Assembly: GCA_027577595.1 (NCBI GenBank)
Contig: JANBRJ010000006.1
Coordinates: 1 to 64,000 of the forward strand
Length of the DNA: 64,000 nt
Direction: 5' to 3'
Source of the DNA: Coemansia sp. RSA 487
Taxonomy: Eukaryota > Kickxellomycota > Kickxellomycetes > Kickxellales > Kickxellaceae
Position numbers and translations under genes: made by a program. The first letter of the stretch is position 1. The number at the start of each line of letters is the position of its first letter. Below the pieces are notes generated by a model. The model saw only the letters and a list, made by a program, of their open reading frames with translations. It did not search any database and was not told the DNA's origin. This document shows positions 29,618 through 41,666 of the stretch, piece by piece.

Positions 29618-31167
29618 ATGGAGACCGAAGAAGGCAAGTATCTCTTCTGCTTGAGCCTTGCGGCTTGTGTCTATTTGTTTGTTTGTACGTTTTCGGCCAC
29701 ACTAATTCCACAACTTTACATTATTCCGTATTTGTAGCGCCGTTTTGCCGCGTTTGCCGTGGAGAGGCAACTGCTGAAGAGCCGCTATTCCATCCATGTC
29801 GATGCTCTGGAAGCATCAGATACGTGCACCAGGACTGCCTCGAAGAGTGGCTGTCGCACAGCAGCAAACGATACTGCGAACTATGCGGCCACGAATACGC
29901 GTTTTCGCCTCTATACGATCCAAACATGCCCGAGAACATCCCAAAAATCATTATTGCACGGCAGATAATATCAAGCGTAGTAATGTACATTTTGTCGGTC
30001 GTCCGTACCCTTTTCGTTATCGGGATGTGGCTTTTTGTGCTGCCGTACATTGTCTACTGGCTCATGCGGTTTTATTTCTGGAGCTCGCAATCCTTATTTG
30101 CCAGTCTTTCCAGCGAAAATGCGCTGCTTGCACAGAACGGAGGTACCTTGGGCACCAACAACAGTACATTGGATGGCTCAGCTACAGCCGCTGTTGCCTC
30201 TGCAATCAGCATGCGCTTTGATGGATTTGATTCGTGGCGCGAATGGTACTCCTTTTCGCTTAATAGCGAAACTGTTGCTCCAATCACCTCATTTACAGGA
30301 ATACTGAACGGAGCAAGTAACTCTGTGCTGCTTGTGTACAGAATGATCCGGATTATGGTGTTGGTTGGCGCGCTGGTCCTCAAGGCATCGCTTGGGGTGC
30401 AACTATCAAAAGAAACCCTAGATGGTGCGGCTGAGACAATAATGGAGTTTCTTGCAAAGAGCTTTGAAGGGATCGTAATGACACTTGCAGCAATTATGAT
30501 TTTTCTGGCCCTTTTCATCCTTCGTGACTGGATACTTACAAATCTTCCCGCCGAAGACAACATTGTTGATGAAGTAGAAGAGCAGATTGCTCACGGGCAG
30601 GATGCTCAGCGTCAGCCGGATCAACAGCAGCAGCAGCAGCAAAATGATCAAGGACAAAACATACAACAAGAGCAAGAGCATGTACCGAATCGCATCCAGG
30701 TCCAAGCACAGCCGATAATCGCTGAAAATCCACAAAACCGTCCAATGTTCGAGCTGCCAGAGTTTGAGCTTCCTCTTTTGGATGATCTGCCGCCTGGGGA
30801 GCGTCCCATTCATCCGCAGAGACACCAGCAGCGCTCGCCAGAACACACAGGTACAAGTTCACCTGTTTCTGATGCCAGCGGTGGCAGCTCATGGACATCT
30901 GCAAGCAGTGTCAGCGAAGATGATGTCAGTTCTCAGAGCAGCCCAACACGTAGCGATACATATGATGTAGCCCAAGATCAAAACGAAGCGCTTGCCAATG
31001 CCGATGTAGGAAGCATAGGTACCAACTCTGGGAATGTGCCGACGCCTAGCTCATCCAATTCGCGTAGTGCGTGGACTTACGCGGAAGAAGCATTTGAAGA
31101 TGATATCAGTGTTCTGAGCAGTGGTAGTGCAGAAATGAAAGGCGATCGTATGGCTGATGAATTTGGC

Positions 31168-31205
<38 letters not shown>

Positions 31206-34200
31206 ACCTCCTACGCAGAACAATGACTCTAAGGATACTAGGAATCTCTCCAGGCCCTTTACACTTCACCACTCAAAACCAGACGATACACCATCTAGTC
31301 CTAAAGGCAAACGTCGCGACGATGCACCTAACCCGGCTGCCAACACCCAGGGCTCCTCTACGGATTCGGACGGCGCATCATGGGATTTTTTGCTTGGGGA
31401 GTCTTCCCAGAAAACCGACCGTTTTTCACTGCCTACAGACACAAGCAAGCAAAATTCACAAAGCCCGCACGTCGACGGGAACCTTCCACCAACATTTACA
31501 TCTGAGCGGTCTCGTAGCATAATCGGCCATGCTTATAACGCAGGATCTGCGCAGTACGATGCCGGCCGAAGCAGCAACGCTAAATACACAAGTACAAGCA
31601 GCGGCGATGAAGATGACGAGGACGAGGACGATGACGAGGACGGTGACGACCTGCCACTTTATGCGCGGCGACTAGAGGCGTTGCAGCAAGCTGAGAGAGA
31701 TCGAAACATACGAATAATGCAGCCTAATCAGATGCGTGCACCAAACGCTGAACATGATTTTGGTCTAGAACGCCCAGATCAGGGCAACCCGGCCCAACAC
31801 TTGATACAGGCGGGTCCAGGTCGTGAGGCACCAGCACCCATTGATGTGAATCCCAACGAAGGAGAGCCGATCGACAACGGAAATGAACCTGCTGACAACA
31901 ATCCTGACAATGCAGACGACAACTTTGGCGACGTTGAGGCTGCTGATGGCATTCTTGAGGCAGTGGGCTTCCGCGGACCGCTATTCAATGCGATACAGTA
32001 CTTTATACTTGTTCTACTCATGGTCGGCCTTGTCCTGGCGTTCTCTGCGTGGATGCCGTTTATTGTTGCCCAAGCATTTGTGCTTTTGAATCCGATCCGG
32101 GCGGTACTCTACATTATACATATTTTCTCGAAAGCGGTGGATACTGTTGGCGAGTTTTCCCTGGATATAGCACTTATACTTGTATGGAGGCCGCTGCGTC
32201 CGCTCTTGGTCTTTGTTACGAACGCCCTGGGGCCGTTCATCGCCTATGGCCTTTCGCCTCTAGTTCCCGGGGCCAGAGACGCACTATCGATGTCGGATGA
32301 GTGCTTTTGGAATAAGCTTACTTCCCCAGATGTTCAAACACTCTTGCTGGCAAGTCTTCGGCAGTCGTGGGTTATTCAGCTTCTTTTCCCATGGATTCGT
32401 GCCGCTCCCACAAAGACTGTTGCAACTGCTCCGGAAATCGCTGCATCCAGTATTGACATTGTCGGGAAAACCGCATCGAGTGGCTTTTTAGGAAATATCT
32501 ATGCTGTTGCTACATGGCCCATTACATTTGTCGCATCTTGGATCGGCTGGGTTGCTGATGGCATATACGACTTTGTCTTTTCTGCTGCCACGCCAACGTC
32601 CGACGTGCGCGAGATAAGCACTGAGTTTGCCCTCCATGTCTGGGAGCGGAACCTCTGGCAGAAACTCGTTGGCTGGGGTATTCCAATAGACAGTTTAGCA
32701 ACACGGCTGCACAATGCAGTGACTGGAGTGTCGTTGGACGACAGGTTGCTTATGATCAGCATTGGACATGTATTGGGCGTGTTTTCAGCATGGGGTATTA
32801 CAACATACATGCCAAGGGCATTGAGGAAAACCACGATATACTCGAGCGCCAAGATGTTTTTGCTGATGGCCAAGATCGTACTATTCATATCGATCGAGCT
32901 ATTGCTGTTCCCTATCCTCTGCGGCTACTGCTTGGACATTTCGCTCACTCCGTTGGCTAGCGCGCTGCCACTACCGTCACAGCTAAAATCGCACGTGTCG
33001 CTGTTGTTTGACCAAAACTGGACAGCGCTCGCTATGCACTGGATGATGGGGATGTTCTTTATGGTTCACTTTGCGCGATTTGTGTTGCACTTGCGGCAGG
33101 TTGTGCGTCCTGGCCTTTTGTGGTTTATTCGCGATCCCAGCGACCCGAACTTTCATCCGATACGCGATATCATCGAGGACAAGATGCTGCCACAGCAGTA
33201 CAACATTGCTAGAAGTGCTGTCATGTACTGTGGCATCATCTTGGCATGTGTCGGGCTTTCTGTGCTTTGCACTGTGTATGTTGCGCCGAAAGACACGTTC
33301 CCAATGGCATGGGACACAACTATGCAGTTTAGCGAGTATCCTGTGCAAGTTTTGACGCCAATGTTCCTGCTTCCATTTGCCATCATGCGCGGGCGGCCTA
33401 ATGAGTTGCTTCACTGCATTTTCCGTTGGTGGTGGAAGCTAGCTGCGCATCTGGTCCGGCTGTCGGAGTTTATCATCGGAAAACGCAGCATCGTTGACGA
33501 AGGTTCGTGGACTATTATTCGTGCGCCTTGGTTGCCCGATGTGCTTATTCGGCCGTTTATGCCATCGCGTGTTGTTAAAGATGTTTTCGAAATCTTCAAC
33601 GAGCATGTTTTCGACGAGGCGCGTGTTGGGCAAATCGAAGGCGCTCTCCCGACAAAAGAATATCAAGCCAGGTTCCAGCTTGAAATCGACTTGGCGCTGT
33701 CTGCAAAATACCCGCATCTTGCATTTGTTCTTGAGGGCCAGAATGTGCGTGCTCCAAACACAGACACCGTTCCTGTTGTAGTTGGACGGAGAATGGTGAT
33801 TCCAGTAGACGATCATGGACGGCCAATGGAAGATCAGTTCGACTATGAAGCAGCTGATTACCCGGGGATCCGTGACCTGGAAGAGAACCAAGGCCGAGAC
33901 CTGCCACCCCCAGCGCCAGGAAGCAGCTACCGCGACCGTCGGTTCAACCCGGATCAGCACACCATTCTGTTTGTGCCGCCGAGGCTGAAGGCGCGGGTGC
34001 TTTCATTTTTTGCGCTTGGATGGTTGGGCATTGCAGTTGTTTCGGGATCAACGGTCATTCTTTCTCTAAAGATCGGTAGAGTCGTCTACAATCGCTTAGG
34101 GGATTTCCCAGGACACGATGTGTTTGCGTTGGCAATCGGACTGCTTGTTCTATTGGCGGTGAGTGTTTCCGTATACCGCGTATCGCTCCAGATTTCCGAG

Positions 34201-34932
34201 TTTTACAGCAGAAATGCCGATCGTGTCGCGGTTTTGCAGCGTCTGAGGCGACGTATAACCCAAGCTGGAACAGCAGTGTTCAAGACCTCTATGTGCGCGG
34301 TGGTGTTTTGCGGAGTTGTGCCTGCAGTTTACGGGCTTGTGGTGGAGGTCTACTTTGTGGTGCTGTTCCGCGACTATATCCGCAAGTATGGATCCGAGGA
34401 TATGTTTGTGCGTTCACTTTGGCAGGCCATGCTCCATAATTGGATGTTTGGCATGCTACATGTGTGGATCGGATCGTCGGCACTGCGTTTCTTCCCAGAG
34501 TCGTATTGGAGTAGACAGCTGGACCGTCTGTTTACAGGACCTCCGCATACGTGGCATCTGTGGGAGGGAATCAAGGTGTTTGCGGTGCCAATTGTTGGCG
34601 TGTCCCTGGTTGGAATTAGCCTTCCATTTGTGCTTGCAATCGCTGTCATGTGGGCCAAGGGCACTCTGAATGCACAAGCAGCTGTTGAACTCTTGAAGCT
34701 TGAAGATGTAAGCATGCTTGCGTTTTGCAGCAAGTCCGTCCTTGTGGCGACCCTTGTGTTTTTGGCGACATGGCAGGCGTGCTTTATGTACAAGCAGTGG
34801 ACGCGGCTAGCGCGGGATGAAGCATATCTGGTTGGTCGTCAGCTGCACAATCTTGGTGAAACCAATGATGCGAATCAAACGCCTGTGCCTGCACCTGCAC
34901 CTGGCGATGGTGAAGCTGCCGTTGCTGAGTAA
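29618..34932 (+). CDS. SSM4: ER membrane RING-CH ubiquitin ligase Doa10/Ssm4 (MARCH6/TEB4)
   Basis: Two exons: 29618-29633 (16 nt) and 29738-34932, joined in phase 1 across a 104-nt GC-AG intron (G|GCAAGT ... TTGTAG). The product is 1736 residues and starts METEEAPFCRVCRGE. The RING-CH finger is complete: Cys9, 12, 26, 28, His36, Cys39, 52, 55. About 14 membrane segments follow, with the conserved TEB4 region in the middle (around PLRPLLVFVTNALGPFIAYG). The ligase marks misfolded membrane and soluble proteins and sterol enzymes for ERAD. It is longer than yeast Doa10 (about 1300) because of a ~430-residue hydrophilic insert after the first membrane segments, holding poly-Gln, poly-Ser and acidic runs. 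The long upstream open frame in exon 2's frame is intronic. Confidence 0.93.
31171..31203 (+). repeat. (AGC)11 microsatellite inside DOA10
   Basis: Eleven uninterrupted AGC codons encode poly-Ser in the cytosolic insert of DOA10. A run of this kind is prone to length change between strains. Confidence 0.9.
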
Positions 34933-37900
34933 GGCAATTGGAGTAATTATCGAATACAGCGACCAAAAAAAGATCTGTGAAGCTTTCTATGGTTAGTGAG
35001 CGATCGTTTCATCTTTTTTAATGTGATGGTTCTGAAATATGTATTTACTTTACCACGAGAGTGGAGCTGATATCAAATGATAAATTCACAGGATCTCGCT
35101 CTTGCTTTTGGAAAATGATATGCACATGGACATTCGCAATTCGTATTTGACTCTTTTTGGATACACATTTTAACATTCGCAACAAGGGATGCGCATGGAT
35201 GTGCGTTTATGTTGTCCATATCTGGACAAGTGACACCTCTTGCTGGTTTTGTTCATCCTCAAAGGCAGCAGAAATGCGAATGCGGTGTTTCAAATCCGTA
35301 TTGCAGTAGCGACTTATTTGTATAAAATACATGCACGGTTTTTAGTTTCAGAATGTCTTTATGTAGGATGATGCAAAAAAGGCATATCCTTCTGGGTAGT
35401 GCACTTGGCGATCTGCCGCTGTGTCGCGTCTGTTGGAGAACATCAGACTTGACCAAAAAATGCAAATATTCCTTTTGTTTAGCCAGCCATTTTCTTTTTC
35501 GGAGCAGTTCAATCGATAGACTTTCAAGAGAAAGAAAGATTGGCTAGATATAAAGAAAAAAATGGCCTGTCCGTAAGCCTGGGTGCGGGAGACAAGCAGG
35601 GGCCAACACATCCAGCCTCTGTGGATGTCGCCTTAGAAACTAGACATTTTTGTGGCGATGAGAGACGCAGAGGCACTAAGCTTGGTGGAGGGGGGTAGCT
35701 TTGAGAAAAAGGCTTGCCACAAAAAAGTGAACCAGAAAGAAAAATAAAGGCAGAGCAAGCGATATTTCTCCCTTGTAACCTTAAAGTATGGAAAAATATA
35801 CACTCTATTTTAGCTTTTTGCACTGTCACTACTTTCTTGTTGAATTGTCCATATTAGCGTTAATTCTTGTACGATAAAAACACAACAGCGGTCACCTTTC
35901 TCTGTCTTGCGACTTGCGTTACTTCTTTTGGAATTGACGTTGCGACTTGTCGGACTCGAAAATCTAGCAAACCTGCATAATACCAGGTGCCGCTTCGTTG
36001 CGCAGACACTACCAGACTACTGAGAGGAATTCCGCTACAGTACGGTTTCGCTTGCAGACGTATGTATAGAGAATGCGTTGCTATGCGCTGACAAGCAGTA
36101 CCGGCTATTGAAGGTCCTAATGCACGCTTCGTCTCTGCGGCCAGCACAGTCTGGCCGTACAGCCTGCTATTAAGCCGTGGGACATGGCTCGCTGAATTGG
36201 AACATGGTGCCCAGTATGAAGGATATAGCTCTCCAAGCTCTTCGTTGTGTAGATTGTGGCATGCTGGAATCAGGGAAGGAAAATCAAGCACTCCTCGCAT
36301 TACATCTAGTTATAAAGTCTCGTGCCCACTTACTGAGGAACAGAAACGGCCTTTCTCACAAGAAACATGCAAAAACATGCAATTCCTTCGGCTAACGATT
36401 CCATGGTACTGGAACCTGCAACAACCCCTTTTCTATCTGCACTTTGTCCCTTGGATCATTTCCCGCTGCACAAGCGGGAATACCCAAAGTGTGAAAGGAT
36501 CTGCCAAGACGGGTGAATCCTACTTCAGACAATTTATTTTGGGGGAGAACAACCAGCAAAAGGTGCAGATCACTCCACGAGTTGGGTGCTGTTCTCAGTA
36601 CATTGCTGTCTAAGCTCTGCACCATCTTTTATTTGCTTGCTGATGACCCAGCAAAAAAAAAGAGACACCACTCATTTTCCATCTTACCTGGCTTAATGAG
36701 CTCCAAATAAACGCAGCACGGACATACGCATGATTTGTTTACTGTATTCAGCCTGTCCAATTTCCAGCTCCGCTCCAACTATTCCCCTCCACCTTGCCTA
36801 TTCCTAACGCTCTTTTGCTTTAACTCATGAACCCTCTCCTTTTGTCTTTTCCGGGGAATTTACGCTGCTTGATTTAACCACAGTACTTACGGACTATCTA
36901 ACAATCGAAAGACTGGCATTCTATTTTTATTTTTTGTTCTTGATTTGTAGCTGTTTACCGCTTCTCTTGTTTACTGTGTTTCTCATCTGTCAAATACGCC
37001 GAAAACAAGCTCGAGGACCTCCAAGGCCAAACTTTACTTTTTCTTTAGGTAAGCCGCTTGGTACGCTTAAATATGTGATGTCCAACCGGCCACAAGCTAA
37101 ATGTGGCGGTCCTGGCTGTAAACAAATAGGACACATAGCCAAGTGTTTTGTTAGTGAGCTATGCAATCATGTTTCCTATTTGTCTTTGGAGGAGCAGTCA
37201 TCGAAAAAAGCCTCTCATTCCAATTGCGTAGGTATGCATAGCTTTTTCCTGGCTTGGCTTTTGCGCCAAAAACGACGGTCTCTTGGAATGAGAGGGGAGA
37301 GGAAAGACCAAGAGCCTCTTCAAAGATGTCATATTACGTACAAGTGCCACGATTATTTGCTTTTGTTTATTGATAAGAGCACACCTCCCTAATTTTTGGA
37401 CTCGTCTTGTCCTTGGATGACAATCGCTATGATACAAATACATACACGCCGCTTACCTTGCGGGCTTGGATTGTTTCTACACATGTGTGTGAGGCGGTGG
37501 CTTTGCTTTCTACGTGCAATTGTTGCTGGTACAAAGCCTGCTTCTAATTATCCATGTGCTCAACGCTCTTTGCTTTTTGCTCCTCCCCTGTTTTTGTTTG
37601 TTTGTTTGTTTGTTTTTGGCCGACTGGTATAATGTAAACTAATCACCAGAAGCGCCAAGCAGGCAATGTTTAGCGTCTGCCCATGTTATTTTGCCTATCT
37701 GGGGTTTACTTTTCCCAGTTTGTCGCCGACCGATATCTTTGGTTCACAGGATATTGTGCGCATGTGCCTACCTTTCTTTCAAAACTATGGATAACTGACC
37801 TCTTTTGTCAGCCCGCCCACCCTCAGCCAAATTAACACTTGCCCGCTAGACATACCACGCTTGTTCTCGTTTTTTGTCTGGGTATATAACATTTTGGTCA

Positions 37901-38076
37901 TGCCATTTCTCCCGCGCTTTGTCACCGTTGACTTTCCTTCGTTTTTGCTTTTCTGTTGTTCATACCTGTGACATTTTATTCTATTTTTCTTTGATTCTGA
38001 ATACATACAATACCATTTGTGTTGCACTAATCCCCGCTATTTGTCACGCCTTCTATCCGCTGTTTGGTTCTTCTAC
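34933..38076. other. Gene-poor 3.1 kb interval
   Basis: No recognised gene. Two overlapping medium ORFs on opposite strands lie at about 35860-36625, with more even base composition than their surroundings, but no known domain. Further right the plus strand is pyrimidine-rich and contains a (TTTG) repeat at about 37591-37617. The right part may be the long leader of the velvet-like gene. Confidence 0.4.
37591..37617 (+). repeat. (TTTG)n simple repeat
   Basis: Tandem TTTG units flanked by T runs, about 460 bases upstream of the velvet-like gene start. Confidence 0.8.
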
Positions 38077-40479
38077 ATGGCTCTAGAGAAACTCCAAAGC
38101 AAGTACGGCATGGCTTCGTCGCCAGCAACGTCGTCTTATAGCACGGCCAGCGATGACATTGACAAACTCGGGACCGAGTCGCGGTAAGTACCTTATGCTG
38201 TCCAAGCAGAAAAACGATGTGTCCGTCGGTTATATTCTTTGGAAGCTTGTGAGATTTCGTTCCACTGTTGAGCCGGTATGAAATGTGCTTCGTTGCCTGG
38301 CTATATAGTTTTCCTGCAATGTAATGTACCAAAGGCAGTGTTTTAGGAGGGAATATCGTTTTCCAGCAGCCCTGGTGCAAATCTGGCGTTCACGCTGTAG
38401 TTGTTGGCATTTCCATACATAACATTTGCTTGGCAAATTGGGTTGATTGCCTGCATATGCTGGCCAATCCTGGTCTGCATTTGCTTATTTTTTGGGTTAT
38501 CCAGGAGGGCCAAACATCAGCTTTCCTTTTTTTCCTTCATGCCCCAACCACCAGAATCCCAGCTCACCAGAAGCTTGCATTAATTGCTCCGTTCTGTCCT
38601 GTACCTGGTATTCTGCACATTTCCAGGTTTGATTCACAGGCTTTTTTCTGTCTTGGACTGGAGAAAAACTCCCTGCCCCCAGCCACACACAACAGACCAT
38701 CTCCTTTGCCACTTGCACTTGTTATTGGTCTGTGCCTTTTTGGTTTCAGCCTCTGCCACTCTAAGCCCTTAGATTTTGGAGCATTTTAACCGAGATTCTG
38801 CTCCTAATGTGCGAAATAAAGAGGCCGACAAAGAAAACCCGCCCTCAGCTGGGCTACCAGCACATTTACGCTCGCCTATCGAACTTGCAGAGCCCTTCCT
38901 CTCTGAGTGCATTTCTCAGTACACTCCTTTTCTCTTATCTACGCGACATTCCTCTCTGTACACATACTCTCTTTTTTGTCGTTTGTTTATATTTTGCCTT
39001 GTGTCTAAGATTGGTCTCGTTATTGGCTGGTGCGGGACGATGGAGCAGCATCATTGCCCTAAAAAGGGCAGGAAAAGACAATCATAGATAGACTGACACT
39101 TTGGCGACTTGTCAGTTTCTTGGTCTTGCTCCTCCTTTTAATACCAGCTGTATTATTTTTCTTGGTCAGCCTTCCCCTGCTTTTTTCTTAGACACTTCTT
39201 TTCCCTCTCTATCGTCTCTCTTGTACAAGCCTTACTGTTTATACATATTTTTTGTTTGTTGTTTCTCTCTATCTTGACGCTCTGGTACCTCTTATCTTTC
39301 TTTGACTGTGACCACTACATCGCTATTTATTTCCAATAGACGGCGTCCTGTCTTGCCTTTCTGCGCCCTTTGCAGTGTCTATATATAGCCTCGCTACTGC
39401 AGTTACACTTGTAGCCTCTACACGTTAATCATCGCTGCCTTGTTGTTTATGCATGGAGTGTAGATACCACGGCAGGGTTGACACGCCAAAATATGGAATG
39501 GTCAATGAACACCTTGATCCGGTGACTGTTGTTTTGGGACGATTCGATTCACAGGGAATGTAAGTCCGTCTTGTTTTGTTTGCTCTCCAATTGATCGTCG
39601 ATGCCAGGTGCCATCAGTCTGGATTTTATTGAATTGGTACAAGCGCAATGCCCTCTTTATTCTCTTTCTCGATAAGCTAATGAATCGGGTCACAGCCTAT
39701 TACTCATCCATTAGCCGCCAGCATTGCTGTTTTTGTTTTTGGCATTTTTTTTTCTTCCACCTCTTTTAAAAAGAAGGACATTGCTATAATATCTTTTCTT
39801 TAAAGATATCTCTATAAACACTAATCGACACTGCAGCATGTGACGATCGTCTGCTCCTTTCCCCTTCTGTGAATAAAACAAGGCTAAATGAAAACACAGA
39901 ATCCTGCTTTTTTGTTTGTGTTGTTTGTTATTATTTCTGTTGTTGCAAAATGGCTTTTTTTTTTCTTCTCAAGTGCAACTTGTTCTGTCTCCTCATTTCC
40001 TTTGAGATTTCTTGCACGCTTTATATTCCATTGTTTTTATTCTACACCTTTTCGCATTGTCTTTGAAAATTACTGCAAATAGTTAACATGAACATGTGTT
40101 TGTTTACGACTACGCTTCTTTGCTGCTAACCTGTAGACAACTGGATATCGATGAGCATGCTACTAGCGGAATGGTTGTACAGGTGGTTCTAGTTTCAGAG
40201 GATGGATCGATAGACTATGATCTTACGGAAAGTGGAGAGCAGTTGCTTGTAGGCGAATACAGCAAATCGCCGGAAATTATAGACAGAAAAATTGTTGCAA
40301 AATTCAACACGCTTAAAGTGCGGCGGCCAGGAATTTTCCGGTTTCGAGCACGAATGTTCAATATCTACGACACAGCGCTCAATATACCTCTATCAACAGA
40401 AGAGCCTATACGAGTACCAGCAGAGGCGCTATTTAACGATATTAGCGATGTGTTTGTGATATATGATGCGACAAACTAA
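38077..40479 (+). CDS. Putative velvet-domain regulator (divergent, small)
   Basis: Three exons with compatible phases: 38077-38183, 39464-39559 and 40137-40479, giving 181 residues. Donors are GTAAGT and acceptors GTAG. I did not find this gene by a single ORF; the phases (2, 2) and the open product support the joins. The product contains LVGEYSKSPEIID followed by FNTLKVRRPGIFRFRARM, which closely follows the velvet pattern L-x-G-x(4)-S...D...F-x-x-L-x-V-R-x-x-G-x-[FY]-R. The middle exon's DPVTVVLGRFDSQG fits the 'DPPPxVxL' line. Velvet proteins are fungal DNA-binding regulators of development and secondary metabolism. The usual N-terminal QQP...RxCG block is not visible, so an exon may be missing in the 1.28 kb first intron or the domain is degenerate. 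The identity is tentative. Confidence 0.5.
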
Positions 40480-41666
40480 AAAACCCATCGAAACCTTTTG
40501 TTGTCATTAGCGTCCTCTCAATCGTATTTTATCCTCTCTTTTCTCTTATTTGATCTTGTTTTGCCTGATAGAGTCGTTTCCTCTACATGATCTTGTTTTT
40601 TTTTCGCTGGCATCTGCACTATTTATTTTTTCGGGCATTTATCTCCTTTGTACGGCTGGATATCGTGCTATTCATAAATTGGTCAACCATTGGGTTTACT
40701 TTCTTGTGTGATAAGAAACAATAACATTTTACATACATTTGGTTATTCTTGTGAGCTCCAGAGCTTCCTTTGCGTACAATGCCTGACAAATGTGGCTTGT
40801 GTGGCTGGTGTGGGAAGCCGTGTTTTTTATGAGTGGTCATGTGTGCTGTAAATTCACTTGCATTATATGTGTCTGGTTTTTGAAGCACTTTTATACAATA
40901 TGTTCATTATTTTGTACAGCATCAGCACAGGTGCTATTATACATATATCCTATGTGCTGTTTTCTTGTCGCATTTTTCAATCATTTGGGTCTGCTGATGT
41001 GGAAAGATAATGTAGACAATAGATGTGGCAGGTTCTTCTCAATCATCGCCACTTTATCGGCTTAGGTTCGGCTTCTTGTAAAATAAAATAAGAGAAAAAG
41101 CTAATATTTTAGAAAGCAAATTAATACATCGAACAAATGTGCTCTACATATAGAGTGTACTTAAAAAGTGTTTAATTGAATTCAGAACCGGCCATCCATT
41201 GGAAAATTACTGAAACGATTGGTTGGTGACGACTAGTAGGAAAACAAAGTATCAAGATGCTACTTTCTTTTACATGTTGGCCTTTTTTTGCAAAAGCCAT
41301 TTCTCTGTTCTTTCCAGGGCAAGCCACGATTATTGCAGTTAAACATTGGTGTACAGTCAGCCTTGCTTTACCACATCCCAATGGGATAGAAATTATCCTT
41401 GTATACGGTTCTACCCACCTCCCTGTTTATCGAAATTGCATACTACAATGATGCTGGTTAGATAATTGAATCCACAGACATTATTTCACTTGTATTTTTT
41501 ATTTTTGAACGAAAACATGCACGTTTAAATATTGTTACAGTGCGTTTATAGTGAGTGAATATACACACGGGGTTATGATTTCCCCTCCATCTATTCTTCC
41601 TTTCGCTATGAATCTACTTTTGCAACCACTTTGTCTGATACTCTAGTGATTTTATAACTTGCCAAA
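40480..41666. other. Intergenic
   Basis: 1.2 kb AT-rich interval between the velvet-like gene and the MCT-like transporter. No gene or RNA feature supported; it includes the transporter promoter. Confidence 0.5.

Noticed and set aside
36934-37392. 152-codon ORF with Cys/His spacing resembling a zinc knuckle
   Set aside because: The CGGPGCKQIGH stretch lacks a full CCHC pattern, and composition matches non-coding leader sequence. Kept only as part of the gap description.
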